Positions 1 to 7,471 are shown, numbered from the stretch's first letter. The stretch: DNA of 64,000 bases from Maritalea porphyrae (GCF_027213965.1 NZ_JAPWGX010000003.1:496001-560000); one strand, 5' to 3'. The notes: generated by a model not told the origin, from the letters alone. Numbers and translations are program-made.

Positions 1-51
1 GTTTAATCATCACGTAGTTGGCACAATCGTCAAGAATTTCCTTGCATTCAA

Positions 52-75
52 TTAGTCAGTTAGCTTATTGACTAA
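52..75. promoter_or_regulatory. Inverted repeat before the ArsR gene, possible operator
   Basis: Two perfect 7-bp arms, TTAGTCA and TGACTAA, separated by 10 bp, end three bases before the ATG of the ArsR-type gene. ArsR-family proteins usually repress their own operon from dyads overlapping the promoter. The position supports an autoregulatory operator, but the assignment is inference. Confidence 0.4.
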
Positions 76-78
76 ATC

Positions 79-387
79 ATGGACGAAGAATTTGTATTTA
101 TCGCCAACGCTTTGGCGCACGAGAAACGACTTAAAGTCTTGGAGTGGCTAAAGGACCCTGAAAGTAATTTTCCTCCACAAGTGGATGGAGATTTGGTTAG
201 TGACGGGGTCTGCTCGGGCTTTATTGCTGACAAACTTGGTGTCAGTGCTCCCACCGCTTCGGCGCACCTTGGCTTGTTGCGCGATGCGGGGTTGATTTCG
301 TCCAAGCGGATCAAGAAGTGGACGTTTTATAAGCGCAACGAAGAGGCGATTCAGCGAGTTGCTAACCGCGTTGCTAGCGAGCTTTAG
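79..387 (+). CDS. ArsR-family winged-helix transcriptional regulator
   Basis: A 102-residue protein with the compact ArsR/SmtB layout: an N-terminal helix with a HEKRLKVLEWL segment, then a helix-turn-helix around residues 50-75 (LGVSAPTASAHLGLLRDAGL), then a wing with a K-rich beta hairpin and a final helix. No cysteine-rich metal motif of the ELCVC type is visible, so metal sensing is not supported; the single Cys near residue 45 does not form a known site. It lies 9 bp before a PLP-dependent decarboxylase on the same strand, so the two are probably co-transcribed. No Shine-Dalgarno sequence is clear before the ATG; a dyad abuts the start. The effector is unknown. Confidence 0.85.
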   Translation: MDEEFVFIANALAHEKRLKVLEWLKDPESNFPPQVDGDLVSDGVCSGFIADKLGVSAPTASAHLGLLRDAGLISSKRIKKWTFYKRNEEAIQRVANRVASEL

Positions 388-396
388 GGGAATATT

Positions 397-1746
397 GTGG
401 GTGAGATTGATACCATTCGTGCTGCAAATCAGCGAGCAATCGAATATTTGAATACTGTCGACGAGCGTCGCGTGTTTCCTGATCAGGCCGCGGTTGAGGG
501 TTTGGACGGGTTTAATGAGGCGCTGCCCGATAGCTCTTCCGATCCTATGGAAACACTGGCGTTGCTGAATGATCTGGGCACACCGGCCACTGTGACCAAC
601 AATGGTGGGCGTTATTTTGGTTTTGTTATCGGGGCGACTTTGCCAGCTGCAGCTGCTGCTGAGCGATTGGCAAGCGCATGGGACCAGTGTGGGTCGTCGT
701 TTGTCAATTCTCCGGTTGCCGCTAGAATTGAGACTGTGGCGACAAATTGGGTGCTTGATATCCTTGATTTGCCACGTGAGAGCCAGATTGGTTTTGGCAC
801 TAGTGCCACCGCTTGCGGCCTGTCGATGTTGGCTGTTGCTAGACGAACTTTGCTCAAGCGTAAGGGCTGGGACATAGATGTTGATGGCCTTGTTGGTGCG
901 CCTGAGGTTAAACTGATGGTGTCTGAAACCATTCACATAACCATCAAGAAAGCGGCCAAGCTGCTGGGTTTTGGCCTGAACCGGCTGCTGATTGCTCCAT
1001 GCGATGAAGATGGTCGGGTGATCGTTAATCAGATGCCAGAAATCGACGATATGACGATCGTTTGTTTGCAGGCCGGCGAAGTCAATAAAGGTTCGTTTGA
1101 TCGGTTTTCTGAGATCATACCTGTTGCCCATGCTGCTGGTGCTTGGGTGCATGTTGATGGCGCATTCGGTCTTTGGGCGCGGGCTAGTGAAACGAAGAAA
1201 CATCTGACGCACGGTGTTGAACTTGCAGACAGTTGGACAACTGACGGGCACAAATGGCTGAACACCCCTTATGATGGGGCGATGGCGATTTGCGGACATG
1301 CAGATGAGTTTGCAGCGACCTTGAACTCGGATGCTGTTTATTCGACTACTGAACCTTTTTCGCAAAAGAACCTGGTACTTGAGTTTTCGCGCCGTGCGCG
1401 CGGTATCCCCATTTGGGCTGCCCTTCGTTCGTTGGGGCGCCAAGGCGTTGACGAGATGGTTACTCGCCATTGTGCACAAGCAGTGCGGCTGGCCGAAGGC
1501 TTGCGCGGCCACGGTGTTACCGTTTTGAATGATGTAGTGATCAATCAAGTGCTTTGTACCCTTGGCAACGAACAGAAGAACGCCGCTCTTATTCAGCGGA
1601 TCTCCGAAGCGGGAGAGATTTGGTTTGGACCGTCCAAATGGCGTGGTGAAAGTGTGTTTCGGCTTTCTGTTTCTTCTTGGCGGACGACGGACGAGGATAT
1701 TGAGCGTGCGATTGATGCCATTGGGCGCGCAATTGCTGAACTTTAG
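397..1746 (+). CDS. PLP-dependent decarboxylase (group II amino acid decarboxylase family)
   Basis: A 449-residue fold-type I PLP enzyme of the glutamate/aromatic amino acid decarboxylase group. The PLP lysine lies in TDGHKWLNTPYDGA, and the cofactor-binding Asp lies in VHVDGAFGLWARAS about 40 residues earlier. A glycine-rich GFGTSATACGLSML segment near residue 135 is where the phosphate of PLP binds. The start is GTG, following the ArsR gene by 9 bp. The family decarboxylates amino acids, but the substrate cannot be read from the sequence; some members act on tyrosine, tryptophan, glutamate or aspartate. Coupling to an ArsR regulator suggests induction by a small-molecule signal (inference). 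Confidence 0.85.
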   Translation: MGEIDTIRAANQRAIEYLNTVDERRVFPDQAAVEGLDGFNEALPDSSSDPMETLALLNDLGTPATVTNNGGRYFGFVIGATLPAAAAAERLASAWDQCGSSFVNSPVAARIETVATNWVLDILDLPRESQIGFGTSATACGLSMLAVARRTLLKRKGWDIDVDGLVGAPEVKLMVSETIHITIKKAAKLLGFGLNRLLIAPCDEDGRVIVNQMPEIDDMTIVCLQAGEVNKGSFDRFSEIIPVAHAAGAWVHVDGAFGLWARASETKKHLTHGVELADSWTTDGHKWLNTPYDGAMAICGHADEFAATLNSDAVYSTTEPFSQKNLVLEFSRRARGIPIWAALRSLGRQGVDEMVTRHCAQAVRLAEGLRGHGVTVLNDVVINQVLCTLGNEQKNAALIQRISEAGEIWFGPSKWRGESVFRLSVSSWRTTDEDIERAIDAIGRAIAEL

Positions 1747-1815
1747 CGGTTGATATCGGTCAACACAGATCATTGGTGTTTCCTCTAAACTGACTTCAGT
1801 TTGGAGGGTGCGCCC

Positions 1816-2745
1816 ATGGACAATGCGCAAATTATTGCTTGGTTGCTGGAAGGCGACATCGCAGTTCAATATCAAACCAGACGCGATTTGCTCGGTGAAG
1901 ACCGTTTTGACTTGCGCGACCGAATTGGGAAAGAAGGCTGGGGCAAACAGTTTTTGGAGGCGCGCAATTCATCGGGCGGTTGGGGACAGAGATTTTATCA
2001 ACCAAAATGGACCTCCAGCCATTATACGCTGCTCGATTTGCGCAATATAGAAATTGCGCCTGATATTCCTCAAATCTGGTCTGACATTTCCCATATTGTC
2101 GCTTCTGAAAAATCCCCCGTTGATGGCGGTATTGGGCCGTTTGGGGCGAAGGGGGTCTGCGATGTTTGCGTAAATGGCATGTTTCTTCATTATGCTAGTT
2201 ATTTCCAATTGCCTGAAGACGATTTGAAATCCATTGTAGATTTTTTGCTGGGTCAGCATATGGCGGATGGCGGTTTTAATTGTCGCTCCAATCGCGGCAA
2301 ACCACATCATTCGTCTCTGCATACAACCTGCTCGGTGCTAGAAGGGTTCTTGAGCTATTTGAATGCTGGTTACACATATCGCGCTGATGAGGTGCGGGGT
2401 GCGATGCGACAGGCAGAAGAATTTATGCTTTTGCATCAATTGTTTATTTCGGACCGCACCGGTTTGTTGATTGAAAAACGTTTTCTAAAACTCTCTTATC
2501 CCTATCGTTGGTATTACTCCATCCTGCGCGCGTTGGATTATTTGCAAGCCGCAAAACACCCTTGGGATGATCGGTTGCAGCCCGCCATTGACGTGCTCAA
2601 AAAGAAACGTCGCAAAGATGGCCGCTGGAATGTGCAGGCCAAACATCCGGGGCAAACCCACTTTGATATGGAGCGGGCAGGGCAACCCAGCAGATGGGTT
2701 ACGCTGTTTGCAATGCGGGTATTCAAGCACTTCGGGGTTGAATAA
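1816..2745 (+). CDS. Prenyltransferase/squalene-cyclase-like repeat protein
   Basis: A 309-residue protein rich in alpha-alpha hairpins with motifs of the prenyltransferase/squalene oxidase repeat class, for example GGWGQRFYQPKWTSSHYTLL near residue 55 and a DGGFNCRSNRG segment near residue 150. The ATG at 1816 is preceded by GGAGG at 1803-1807; an in-frame TTG at 1801 is less likely. The DxDD motif of squalene-hopene cyclases is not seen, and the protein is about half the length of those enzymes, so it is probably not a full cyclase. No partner genes for terpenoid synthesis are nearby. The function is unknown; the alpha-toroid fold is inferred. Confidence 0.6.
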   Translation: MDNAQIIAWLLEGDIAVQYQTRRDLLGEDRFDLRDRIGKEGWGKQFLEARNSSGGWGQRFYQPKWTSSHYTLLDLRNIEIAPDIPQIWSDISHIVASEKSPVDGGIGPFGAKGVCDVCVNGMFLHYASYFQLPEDDLKSIVDFLLGQHMADGGFNCRSNRGKPHHSSLHTTCSVLEGFLSYLNAGYTYRADEVRGAMRQAEEFMLLHQLFISDRTGLLIEKRFLKLSYPYRWYYSILRALDYLQAAKHPWDDRLQPAIDVLKKKRRKDGRWNVQAKHPGQTHFDMERAGQPSRWVTLFAMRVFKHFGVE

Positions 2746-2882
2746 TTCTCCAATTTTGGGCATAACCCGCCCGCAGCATCGCTATTTGCGCCCATTATAT
2801 GTAGTAATTGAGGGACGGGGATAGTTTTGAGCGAAGCGGCGGGGCATTTCATCTGATTGAAATGCCAATTTAAGGAGCTCTC

Positions 2883-3632
2883 ATGCAATTGGCATTTGTT
2901 ATTCCGGCCTTTAACGAAGAAGGCCTAATCGGACGTTGTCTTGAATCTGTCACCAAGCGGGTGAAGAGTTCGGGCGTTGAATGCGAAATCATCGTGGTCA
3001 ATAATGCTTCGACGGACCGCACCAAGGAGATCGCCCAGAGTTTTGAGGGCGTAACCGTTGTTGATGAGTTCGACAAGGGCTTGGTTTATGCGCGTCGTGC
3101 GGGCTTTAACGCCTCCACCGCTGAGCTTGTGGCTAACCTTGATGCAGACACCGAATTGCCAGACGGTTGGATTGAAACCGTCATGTCCACATTTGAGAAA
3201 CGACCTGAGCTTGTTGGTCTAAGCGGTCCTTATATCTATTATGACCTTTCGCTTTGGAACCAAATGCTGGTGCGGTTCTTTTATTACATTTCCTTTGCGG
3301 TTTATTTACTCAATCGCTTTGTGCTTAAAGTTGGCTCGATGATCCAGGGTGGAAACTTTGTGATCCGCCGTTCGGCTTGGCTTAAGGCTGGCGGTTATGA
3401 CACCTCAATTTCCTTTTATGGCGAAGACACAGACATCGCTGTGCGGCTTTCAAAGGTTGGTCCGGTCAAATGGACCTTTAAGTTGCCTATGCGCACCTCT
3501 GGCCGGCGCTTGACCGAAGAGGGTGTGTTTCAGACCGCTGGGGTTTATGTTTTGAACTTTTTCTGGGTGACATTCCGCGGCAAACCGGCAACCAAGACCT
3601 ATACAGACATTCGCCCCGGCGACAAAAGCTAA
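2883..3632 (+). CDS. Glycosyltransferase family 2
   Basis: A 249-residue GT-A fold glycosyltransferase. The N-terminus FVIPAFNEEGLIGRCLESV and the NNASTDRT segment near residue 40 bind the nucleotide sugar. DADTELP near residue 85 is the DxD metal site, and GEDTDIAVRL near residue 180 supplies the acidic catalytic motif. A hydrophobic stretch near residues 120-145 may contact the membrane. A strong AAGGAG ribosome-binding site sits before the ATG. The acceptor is unknown; such enzymes often act on lipid carriers, polysaccharides or membrane lipids. The gene appears to be monocistronic, with a large hairpin following it. Confidence 0.85.
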   Translation: MQLAFVIPAFNEEGLIGRCLESVTKRVKSSGVECEIIVVNNASTDRTKEIAQSFEGVTVVDEFDKGLVYARRAGFNASTAELVANLDADTELPDGWIETVMSTFEKRPELVGLSGPYIYYDLSLWNQMLVRFFYYISFAVYLLNRFVLKVGSMIQGGNFVIRRSAWLKAGGYDTSISFYGEDTDIAVRLSKVGPVKWTFKLPMRTSGRRLTEEGVFQTAGVYVLNFFWVTFRGKPATKTYTDIRPGDKS

Positions 3633-3679
3633 GCAAAATCAACTGAATTTGCCCCACTAGGGCACAGATTGAGGCATTT

Positions 3680-3726
3680 CAAGGCGCAGCGGCGGCAATT
3701 ATTTGCCCCGTTGCGCCTTGTTCTTT
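3680..3726 (+). terminator. Hairpin terminator after the glycosyltransferase
   Basis: A long stem pairs CAAGGCGCAGCGG with CCGTTGCGCCTTG (one G-T wobble). It continues into a GGCAA/TTGCC inner stem and is followed by TTCTTT. It lies between two same-strand genes and fits a factor-independent terminator with a short T tract. Confidence 0.6.
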
Positions 3727-3775
3727 GCGCGCTAATGCCCACATTTGGCGTACAATGCAGCAAAGGAGACCTATG

Positions 3776-4144
3776 ATGGTTGATGAAAAGCGCAAAAATT
3801 CCGAGGAGCCAAAGGGCGGCTGGGAAAGCTTCACCGAAGAGATTGAGGTGGCGGGCAGCAAGCTTGTTGAAGAAATCACCAAACTGGTTTCTGAAGGCAA
3901 TGTGCGCAAGCTACGCATCCGTTCGGCCAATGATGATTTGGTGATTGAAGTGCCACTGACCGGCAGCGTGGTTGTTGGCGGCGTGGTGATGCTCGCAGCG
4001 CCGTGGCTTGCCATTCTTGGGGGCCTTGCTGGCGTGCTTGCTAAGGTAAAAATTGAAGTCATTCGAGACCCCAACAAAGCGGCGGGCGATGACGATGCAG
4101 AAGATGCGCCTAAAAAGAAAAAGAAGAAGAAGGCAAAGTCTTAA
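3776..4144 (+). CDS. DUF4342-like small protein with a lysine-rich tail
   Basis: A protein of about 122 residues. The first 30 residues are charged. A conserved-looking amphipathic segment (GSKLVEEITKLVSEGNVRKLRIRS) follows. A hydrophobic glycine/alanine-rich stretch at about residues 62-90 (VVVGGVVMLAAPWLAILGGL) could be one membrane segment. The C-terminus is a run of lysines. The fold matches DUF4342 proteins of unknown function. Two adjacent ATGs at 3773 and 3776 follow AGGAG at 3764-3768; the second gives better spacing. A strong terminator follows, so the gene forms a one-gene unit. Confidence 0.7.
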   Translation: MVDEKRKNSEEPKGGWESFTEEIEVAGSKLVEEITKLVSEGNVRKLRIRSANDDLVIEVPLTGSVVVGGVVMLAAPWLAILGGLAGVLAKVKIEVIRDPNKAAGDDDAEDAPKKKKKKKAKS

Positions 4145-4193
4145 CTTTTGCTGGCCTAGCATGAATTCAACTTAGATGACCTCCCAAACAATT

Positions 4194-4220
4194 GCCCCGG
4201 TTTTTACCGGGGCTTTTTTT
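4194..4220 (+). terminator. Rho-independent terminator after the DUF4342 gene
   Basis: A perfect 7-bp stem GCCCCGG/CCGGGGC with a TTTTTA loop is followed directly by seven Ts. It lies 50 bp after the DUF4342 stop codon. Confidence 0.9.
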
Positions 4221-4341
4221 ATGGGAGTTTTGACCTCACTACGTGCGGGGCTTTTTTTGCCGCCGTCGCGAACTTTGTTCGCTTCCCCGGCACCTCCGCC
4301 ATTGTGTTTTCCCATGCAGGCGGCACGCCAACAGATTGGCT

Positions 4342-4362
4342 GTCCCGGATTTGATCCGGGAC
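4342..4362. repeat. REP-like palindrome
   Basis: The unit GTCCCGGAT-TTG-ATCCGGGAC is a near-perfect palindrome. The same core (CCCGGACTTGATCCGGG) occurs near 5771 and 6040, so it is a dispersed repetitive palindrome. Confidence 0.7.
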
Positions 4363-4435
4363 CCAACTTCCAAACCAAAGCACGAAAAATCGTCCGACGC
4401 GCAGAAGCGCTCGGGGTGCGAAATGTGTTGCGGTA

Positions 4436-4500
4436 GCACGAGGCATTTATGGTCTCGTCTTATGGTATAGAATCTAAATGAGACGATAAATGCCTCGTGC
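4436..4500. repeat. Long isolated inverted repeat (65 nt)
   Basis: The left arm, starting GCACGAGGCATTTAT, matches the reverse complement of the right arm, ending ATAAATGCCTCGTGC, over 15 perfect pairs. After one mismatch it continues for five more (GTCTC/GAGAC). The loop is about 22 nt. No T tract follows. It may be a stem-loop RNA, a miniature element or a fold-back repeat. Confidence 0.65.
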
Positions 4501-4882
4501 AATTGAGTTTTGTCGCGATTCACTTGTTGCCCCGGAGTGCTAAACCCTTCTATCTCCTTTTCCTGCGATCCATCAAAACTGCTTTGATCTCTTGCGATCA
4601 CTTGATGATTGCCTTGCGGCAAAGACGGAAAACAACCCCCGCCAATCGACTTACAGCTGCCCTCGGTGTCGGGCTGGACAATAAATGCGTTGCGTAGCCA
4701 ATGGCGTCCCCTTTGGCCTCAACCTCTTCTTTTTTGAGCCGCGGTTGGCGCGCTAGCATGCGCCAATCATGGGTAGCTCAATTACTCCACCATCCGTCGT
4801 TGGCCGCTGGAGCGAAGATGGGGTGATTATGCGGCAAGTGGGTGAGGCGGGGATAATTTTTTTTGGTTTTGAGCTGAAATGG

Positions 4883-5013
4883 CCCCGCATCGAGTGCGGG
4901 GCGGTGCGAGTGGTAAGATTTGCTTTGCACATTGGACGCTTGCAGATGATTGGTGCTGCTTGCCCAGCCCAACCACACGCTCGTCATGCTCGGGCTTGAC
5001 CCGAGTATCCATG
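4883..5013. repeat. Long intergenic repeat, copy A
   Basis: This shorter copy runs from a CCCCGCATCGAGTGCGGGG palindrome through a conserved segment (CACATTGGACGCTTGCAGATGATTGG in part) to a CTCGGGCTTGACCCGAG palindrome and TATCCATG. About 130 bp match copies B (5735-5958) and C (5994-6236), with scattered substitutions. It does not encode a plausible protein. Confidence 0.85.
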
Positions 5014-5070
5014 TCGCCTCACTGATTTCGCATGAGTTTGCCTATAACTGCTGTTTATCTAAACGCGGTC

Positions 5071-5090
5071 ATCCCAGCGAAGGCTGGGAT
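5071..5090. repeat. Short palindrome with an AGCGAAGGCT core
   Basis: ATCCCAGC-GAAG-GCTGGGAT is a stem-loop unit of the CATCCCAGCGAAGGCTGGGATCC kind that is widely dispersed in alphaproteobacterial intergenic DNA. Confidence 0.7.
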
Positions 5091-5100
5091 CCAGGCAGGA

Positions 5101-5388
5101 CTATCGGCAAATCTCATCGTAGAGATCGTTCCACATCGGATTGTTTTTCTCAATCAATCTGATGCGCCATAGTCGCTTCCAGCTTTTTATCTGCTTTTCG
5201 CGGTTCATGGCCGCGTCTATCTGATCGAATGGTTCAAAGTACACCAACAGTTTGATCTCATGTTTCTTCGTGAAACCGTCGACCAAGCTTTCTTTGTGTT
5301 CCCAGACCCGGCGAACGAGATTATTGGTCACCCCGACATAGAGAGTTCCATTCTTTTTGCTGGCAAGTATGTAAACGAAGGCAGGCAT
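5101..5388 (-). CDS. GIY-YIG nuclease superfamily protein (UPF0213/YhbQ-like)
   Basis: A protein of about 95 residues from the start MPAFVYILASK. The family signature is present as VYIL near residue 4 and YVGVTNNLVRRVWEHK near residues 17-33 (GIY-YIG equivalents plus the catalytic Arg). A Glu in MNREKQIKSWKR near residue 62 is the usual metal-ligand region. A longer in-frame start at 5424 adds 12 residues without family similarity. Members are single-domain putative DNA endonucleases of uncertain role. The gene is embedded in a dense cluster of palindromic repeats, with no gene neighbour within several hundred bases. Confidence 0.85.
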   Translation of the reverse strand: MPAFVYILASKKNGTLYVGVTNNLVRRVWEHKESLVDGFTKKHEIKLLVYFEPFDQIDAAMNREKQIKSWKRLWRIRLIEKNNPMWNDLYDEICR

Positions 5389-5547
5389 AGGCCGGAGTTT
5401 GGTTGGTTTGTTTCGGACCGTCAAATCACTTCAAGTTTCGGTTTGTGCTGGGCCGTTCCACAACACTCTGTCGTCACCCCGGTTTTAGTCTGGCGTCTAG
5501 GCGGGATTATCCGCGGGCATTTGTGCTTTTCGTTTGCTCCGGCCTGG

Positions 5548-5567
5548 ATCCCTGCCTGCGCAGGGAT
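5548..5567. repeat. Short palindrome with a CCTGCG core
   Basis: ATCCCTG-CCTGCG-CAGGGAT is a perfect 7-bp-arm stem-loop of the GGATCCCTGCCTGCGCAGGGATGAC type. It is related in layout to the palindrome at 5071 and lies on the other side of the GIY-YIG gene. Confidence 0.7.
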
Positions 5568-5734
5568 GACGGGTGGGGGAGGTTGAGATGCTGGTGGATA
5601 ACTTGACTTTACAGTGTTTGGACGAATTGGAGTGTTTTGCTGCGTTGTCCATCCGAATTGCCAGGGTTTTTCTACCTTTGCTGTGAGGGGAGCGCCTCTC
5701 GCATGCAGCAGATTATCAAATCAATTGTGTTTTC

Positions 5735-5958
5735 GCTGCCTAAGTGCCCCGCACTCCCTTATGCACCGTCCCGGACTTGATCCGGGACCTCCCTTTGACC
5801 CCGCATCGAGTGCGGGGCGGTGCGGGTGGAAAGTTTTGCTTTGCACATTGGACGCTTGCAGATGATTGGCATTGCTTGCTCAACCTCACAACACCCTCGT
5901 CATGCTCGGGGATCCATGCAGCGCCACGAACTCCTCATCCTGAGCCTGTCGAAGGATA
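5735..5958. repeat. Long intergenic repeat, copy B
   Basis: About 225 bp are closely matched by copy C. The order is a CCTAAG(T/C)GCCCCGCAC entry, then the palindrome CCCGGACTTGATCCGGG, then ACCTCCCTTTGA. Next come the palindrome CCCCGCATCGAGTGCGGGG and the TTGGACGCTTGCAGATGATTGG core, then ACCCTCGTCAT. The copy ends with CAGCGCCACGAA and a CCTGAGCCTGTCGAAGGAT unit. The CTCGGGCTTGACCCGAG palindrome of copies A and C is shortened here to CTCGGGGATCC. Confidence 0.85.
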
Positions 5959-5993
5959 GGGAAACTGTTGTGATATATGTGCATTCAGTAACC

Positions 5994-6236
5994 GCTACCT
6001 AAGCGCCCCGCACGCCCGTCATCCCTTTTCGCACCGTCCCGGACTTGATCCGGGACCTCCCTTTGACCCCGCATCGAGTGCGGGGCGGTGCTGTTGGAAA
6101 GTTTTGCCTTCCACATTGGACGCTTGCAGATGATTGGTGCTGCTTGCCCACCCCAACCACACCCTCGTCATACTCGGGCTTGACCCGAGTATCCATGCAG
6201 CGCCACGAATTCCTCAACCTGAGCTTGTCGAAGGAT
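5994..6236. repeat. Long intergenic repeat, copy C
   Basis: It has the same module order as copy B, in the same orientation and only 35 bp after it, so B and C form a tandem pair. It keeps the complete CTCGGGCTTGACCCGAG palindrome missing from B. It ends in the CTTGTCGAAGGATGG unit. Confidence 0.85.
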
Positions 6237-6290
6237 GGGTCGTTGTCGATGGCGTTTGCAATTTGTGTTGGCGCCTTTTCCTCTTAGCTC

Positions 6291-6313
6291 GCCCTTCGAC
6301 AGGCTCAGGGTGA
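6291..6313. repeat. Inverted copy of the TGTCGAAGG unit
   Basis: GCCCTTCGACAGGCTCAGGG is the reverse complement of the CCTGAGCCTGTCGAAGG unit that ends repeats B and C. It overlaps the 3' end of the membrane-protein gene at 6305, so the repeat supplies that gene's last codons. Confidence 0.7.
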
Positions 6314-7084
6314 GGGATCTTTTTGCTGCTCAACTGTATTTACGGATACTTGGAGTTCTTCACGAATTTCGTCGAGTAGAGTGTTGTATGAATTTTCAAA
6401 CCTGTCGAGTAATTTCACCATCTCGTTGACTACCGCTCTGTATCGTTCATCAAATTCGGGGGACCAATTCCGGCTCCGATCAAGATTTAGATTTGGTTCT
6501 AGTGCAAAGTATCTGTCTTCAGAACTATCTGCGTTTCCATGTGGGAAGAATCTCATTCCTCGAAACTCGTTTAACAGGTTTAAGCTCTCTCCAGCTTCGG
6601 CGCGCGCTTTTTCCAAAGTTAGGGATGAGAATTTTCGTCTTTTGTCCAAAAGACTCACGCAGAGATCGTACATGAAATAGCTTTCAGTAGAGAAAATCGC
6701 ATGGTCCCGTTCCATGCGGATTAGAAAATTCATGAACTCCGGCTGGACTGATTTTTTAACCAAATCTATCGCAACAATTTTATCATGATCTCTCTTCGCA
6801 GCCTTGATGTCATGTGTGTTTTTTCGATCCGTTTGAAAACAAACGTAAAAAAATGCGAGGCTAACGACGAAAATTGCCAGTCCAATAAGGGGGTGAGGCG
6901 GGGCTCCGATCCCTACGTCATATTTAGATGCAGCACCTAAGAGTATCTGCCACCAAATCGGCGTTGTTAGGATCGCAACGCTAGTTGCAATTCCTAAGCC
7001 TGTTACACGTACATACGGCGCTTTACGGACAAGCTTATAGAACCATTCAAAGTTCTCTTTATTTAACCAAGCCGGTATTTTCAT
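6305..7084 (-). CDS. Hypothetical protein with two membrane segments and a helical cytoplasmic domain
   Basis: A 259-residue protein that I do not recognise. Residues about 32-52 and 66-86 are hydrophobic and probably span the membrane, leaving a short loop rich in Gly and Pro. From residue 90 to the end it is charged and helical, with leucine-rich segments near the C-terminus that could form a coiled coil. No catalytic motif is evident. The final codons run into a dispersed repeat unit, which may have created the present C-terminus. A terminator lies between it and the upstream HNH gene, so it has its own promoter or depends on read-through. Confidence 0.6.
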   Translation of the reverse strand: MKIPAWLNKENFEWFYKLVRKAPYVRVTGLGIATSVAILTTPIWWQILLGAASKYDVGIGAPPHPLIGLAIFVVSLAFFYVCFQTDRKNTHDIKAAKRDHDKIVAIDLVKKSVQPEFMNFLIRMERDHAIFSTESYFMYDLCVSLLDKRRKFSSLTLEKARAEAGESLNLLNEFRGMRFFPHGNADSSEDRYFALEPNLNLDRSRNWSPEFDERYRAVVNEMVKLLDRFENSYNTLLDEIREELQVSVNTVEQQKDPSP

Positions 7085-7091
7085 TCCGATC

Positions 7092-7133
7092 CCTCAAAAA
7101 TCAAAACCCCGGTCGATTTTGGGCCGACCGGGG
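7092..7133 (-). terminator. Rho-independent terminator after the HNH gene
   Basis: On the minus strand CCCCGGTCG pairs perfectly with CGACCGGGG and is followed by TTTTGATTTTT. It lies a few bases after the HNH stop codon and just before the start of the membrane-protein gene. Confidence 0.85.
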
Positions 7134-7139
7134 CAACTA

Positions 7140-7391
7140 TTAACCAATAAACCGATTGCTTTTTTGTCTATTGGCTCGCCAGTGTAATGGCTGGAGGTTT
7201 GGAATTTCATCTCCTCCGCCGAGGGAGCTTGGCGTTATATGGTCATACTCCCAACCATGCTCAGTCGTTAGACCATAATTCGCATATTTAATCACATTGC
7301 CAAACTTGTCCCATCGCCAAATATTTGGATCATAATTGGGTATTGGTTGGGCCTTGCGCCAAATAGCCTGTCTGTTTTGTTGATCAAACAT
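7140..7391 (-). CDS. Small HNH endonuclease
   Basis: An 83-residue HNH protein from the start MFDQQNRQAIWRKA. The motif is plain: YDHITPSSLGGGDEIPNLQPLH near residues 50-70 carries the first His, the Asn and the last His region, followed by NRQKSN. An AAGGA sequence 8 bases before this ATG supports the start; two upstream in-frame ATGs are weaker. Compact stand-alone proteins of this type occur as putative nucleases of unknown role. Two perfect stem-loops lie upstream and a terminator lies downstream, so the gene is an isolated unit. Confidence 0.8.
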   Translation of the reverse strand: MFDQQNRQAIWRKAQPIPNYDPNIWRWDKFGNVIKYANYGLTTEHGWEYDHITPSSLGGGDEIPNLQPLHWRANRQKSNRFIG

Positions 7392-7444
7392 TTTTATATC
7401 CTTGTCGATCATTTGAATGACTTGGCGTGTCGACAAACAGGAGA

Positions 7445-7471
7445 TTTTGCGATTTAATCGGAATCGCAAAA
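7445..7471. repeat. Perfect inverted repeat upstream of the HNH gene
   Basis: TTTTGCGATT and AATCGCAAAA are 10-bp perfect arms around a 7-bp spacer, about 54 bp before the HNH start. It could be an operator or a leader hairpin for that gene. Confidence 0.6.

Larger units (their letters stand above)
4221..5100. other. Gene-free region with palindromic repeats
   Basis: No convincing gene is seen on either strand. Short open frames here lack ribosome-binding sites and read through repeats. The stretch holds a GATCCGGG-type palindrome, a 65-nt long hairpin and the first copy of a long repeat (each listed separately). It ends at the stop codon of the GIY-YIG gene, which reads on the other strand. 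Confidence 0.7.
5389..6304. other. Second gene-free, repeat-rich region
   Basis: No supported gene is present. The stretch holds repeat copies B and C and several short palindromes. Open frames here are repeat-derived, differ between copies, and lack initiation signals. It ends at the stop of the membrane-protein gene on the minus strand. Confidence 0.7.

Noticed and set aside
148-1875. Long open frame (575 codons) on the minus strand
   Set aside because: It lies antisense to the PLP decarboxylase, which has clear family motifs and a good start. The minus frame has no recognisable domain and reflects codon bias.
4176-6250. Many short open frames across the repeat region
   Set aside because: They read through repeat copies, differ between copies B and C, and lack start signals; they are by-products of palindromes.
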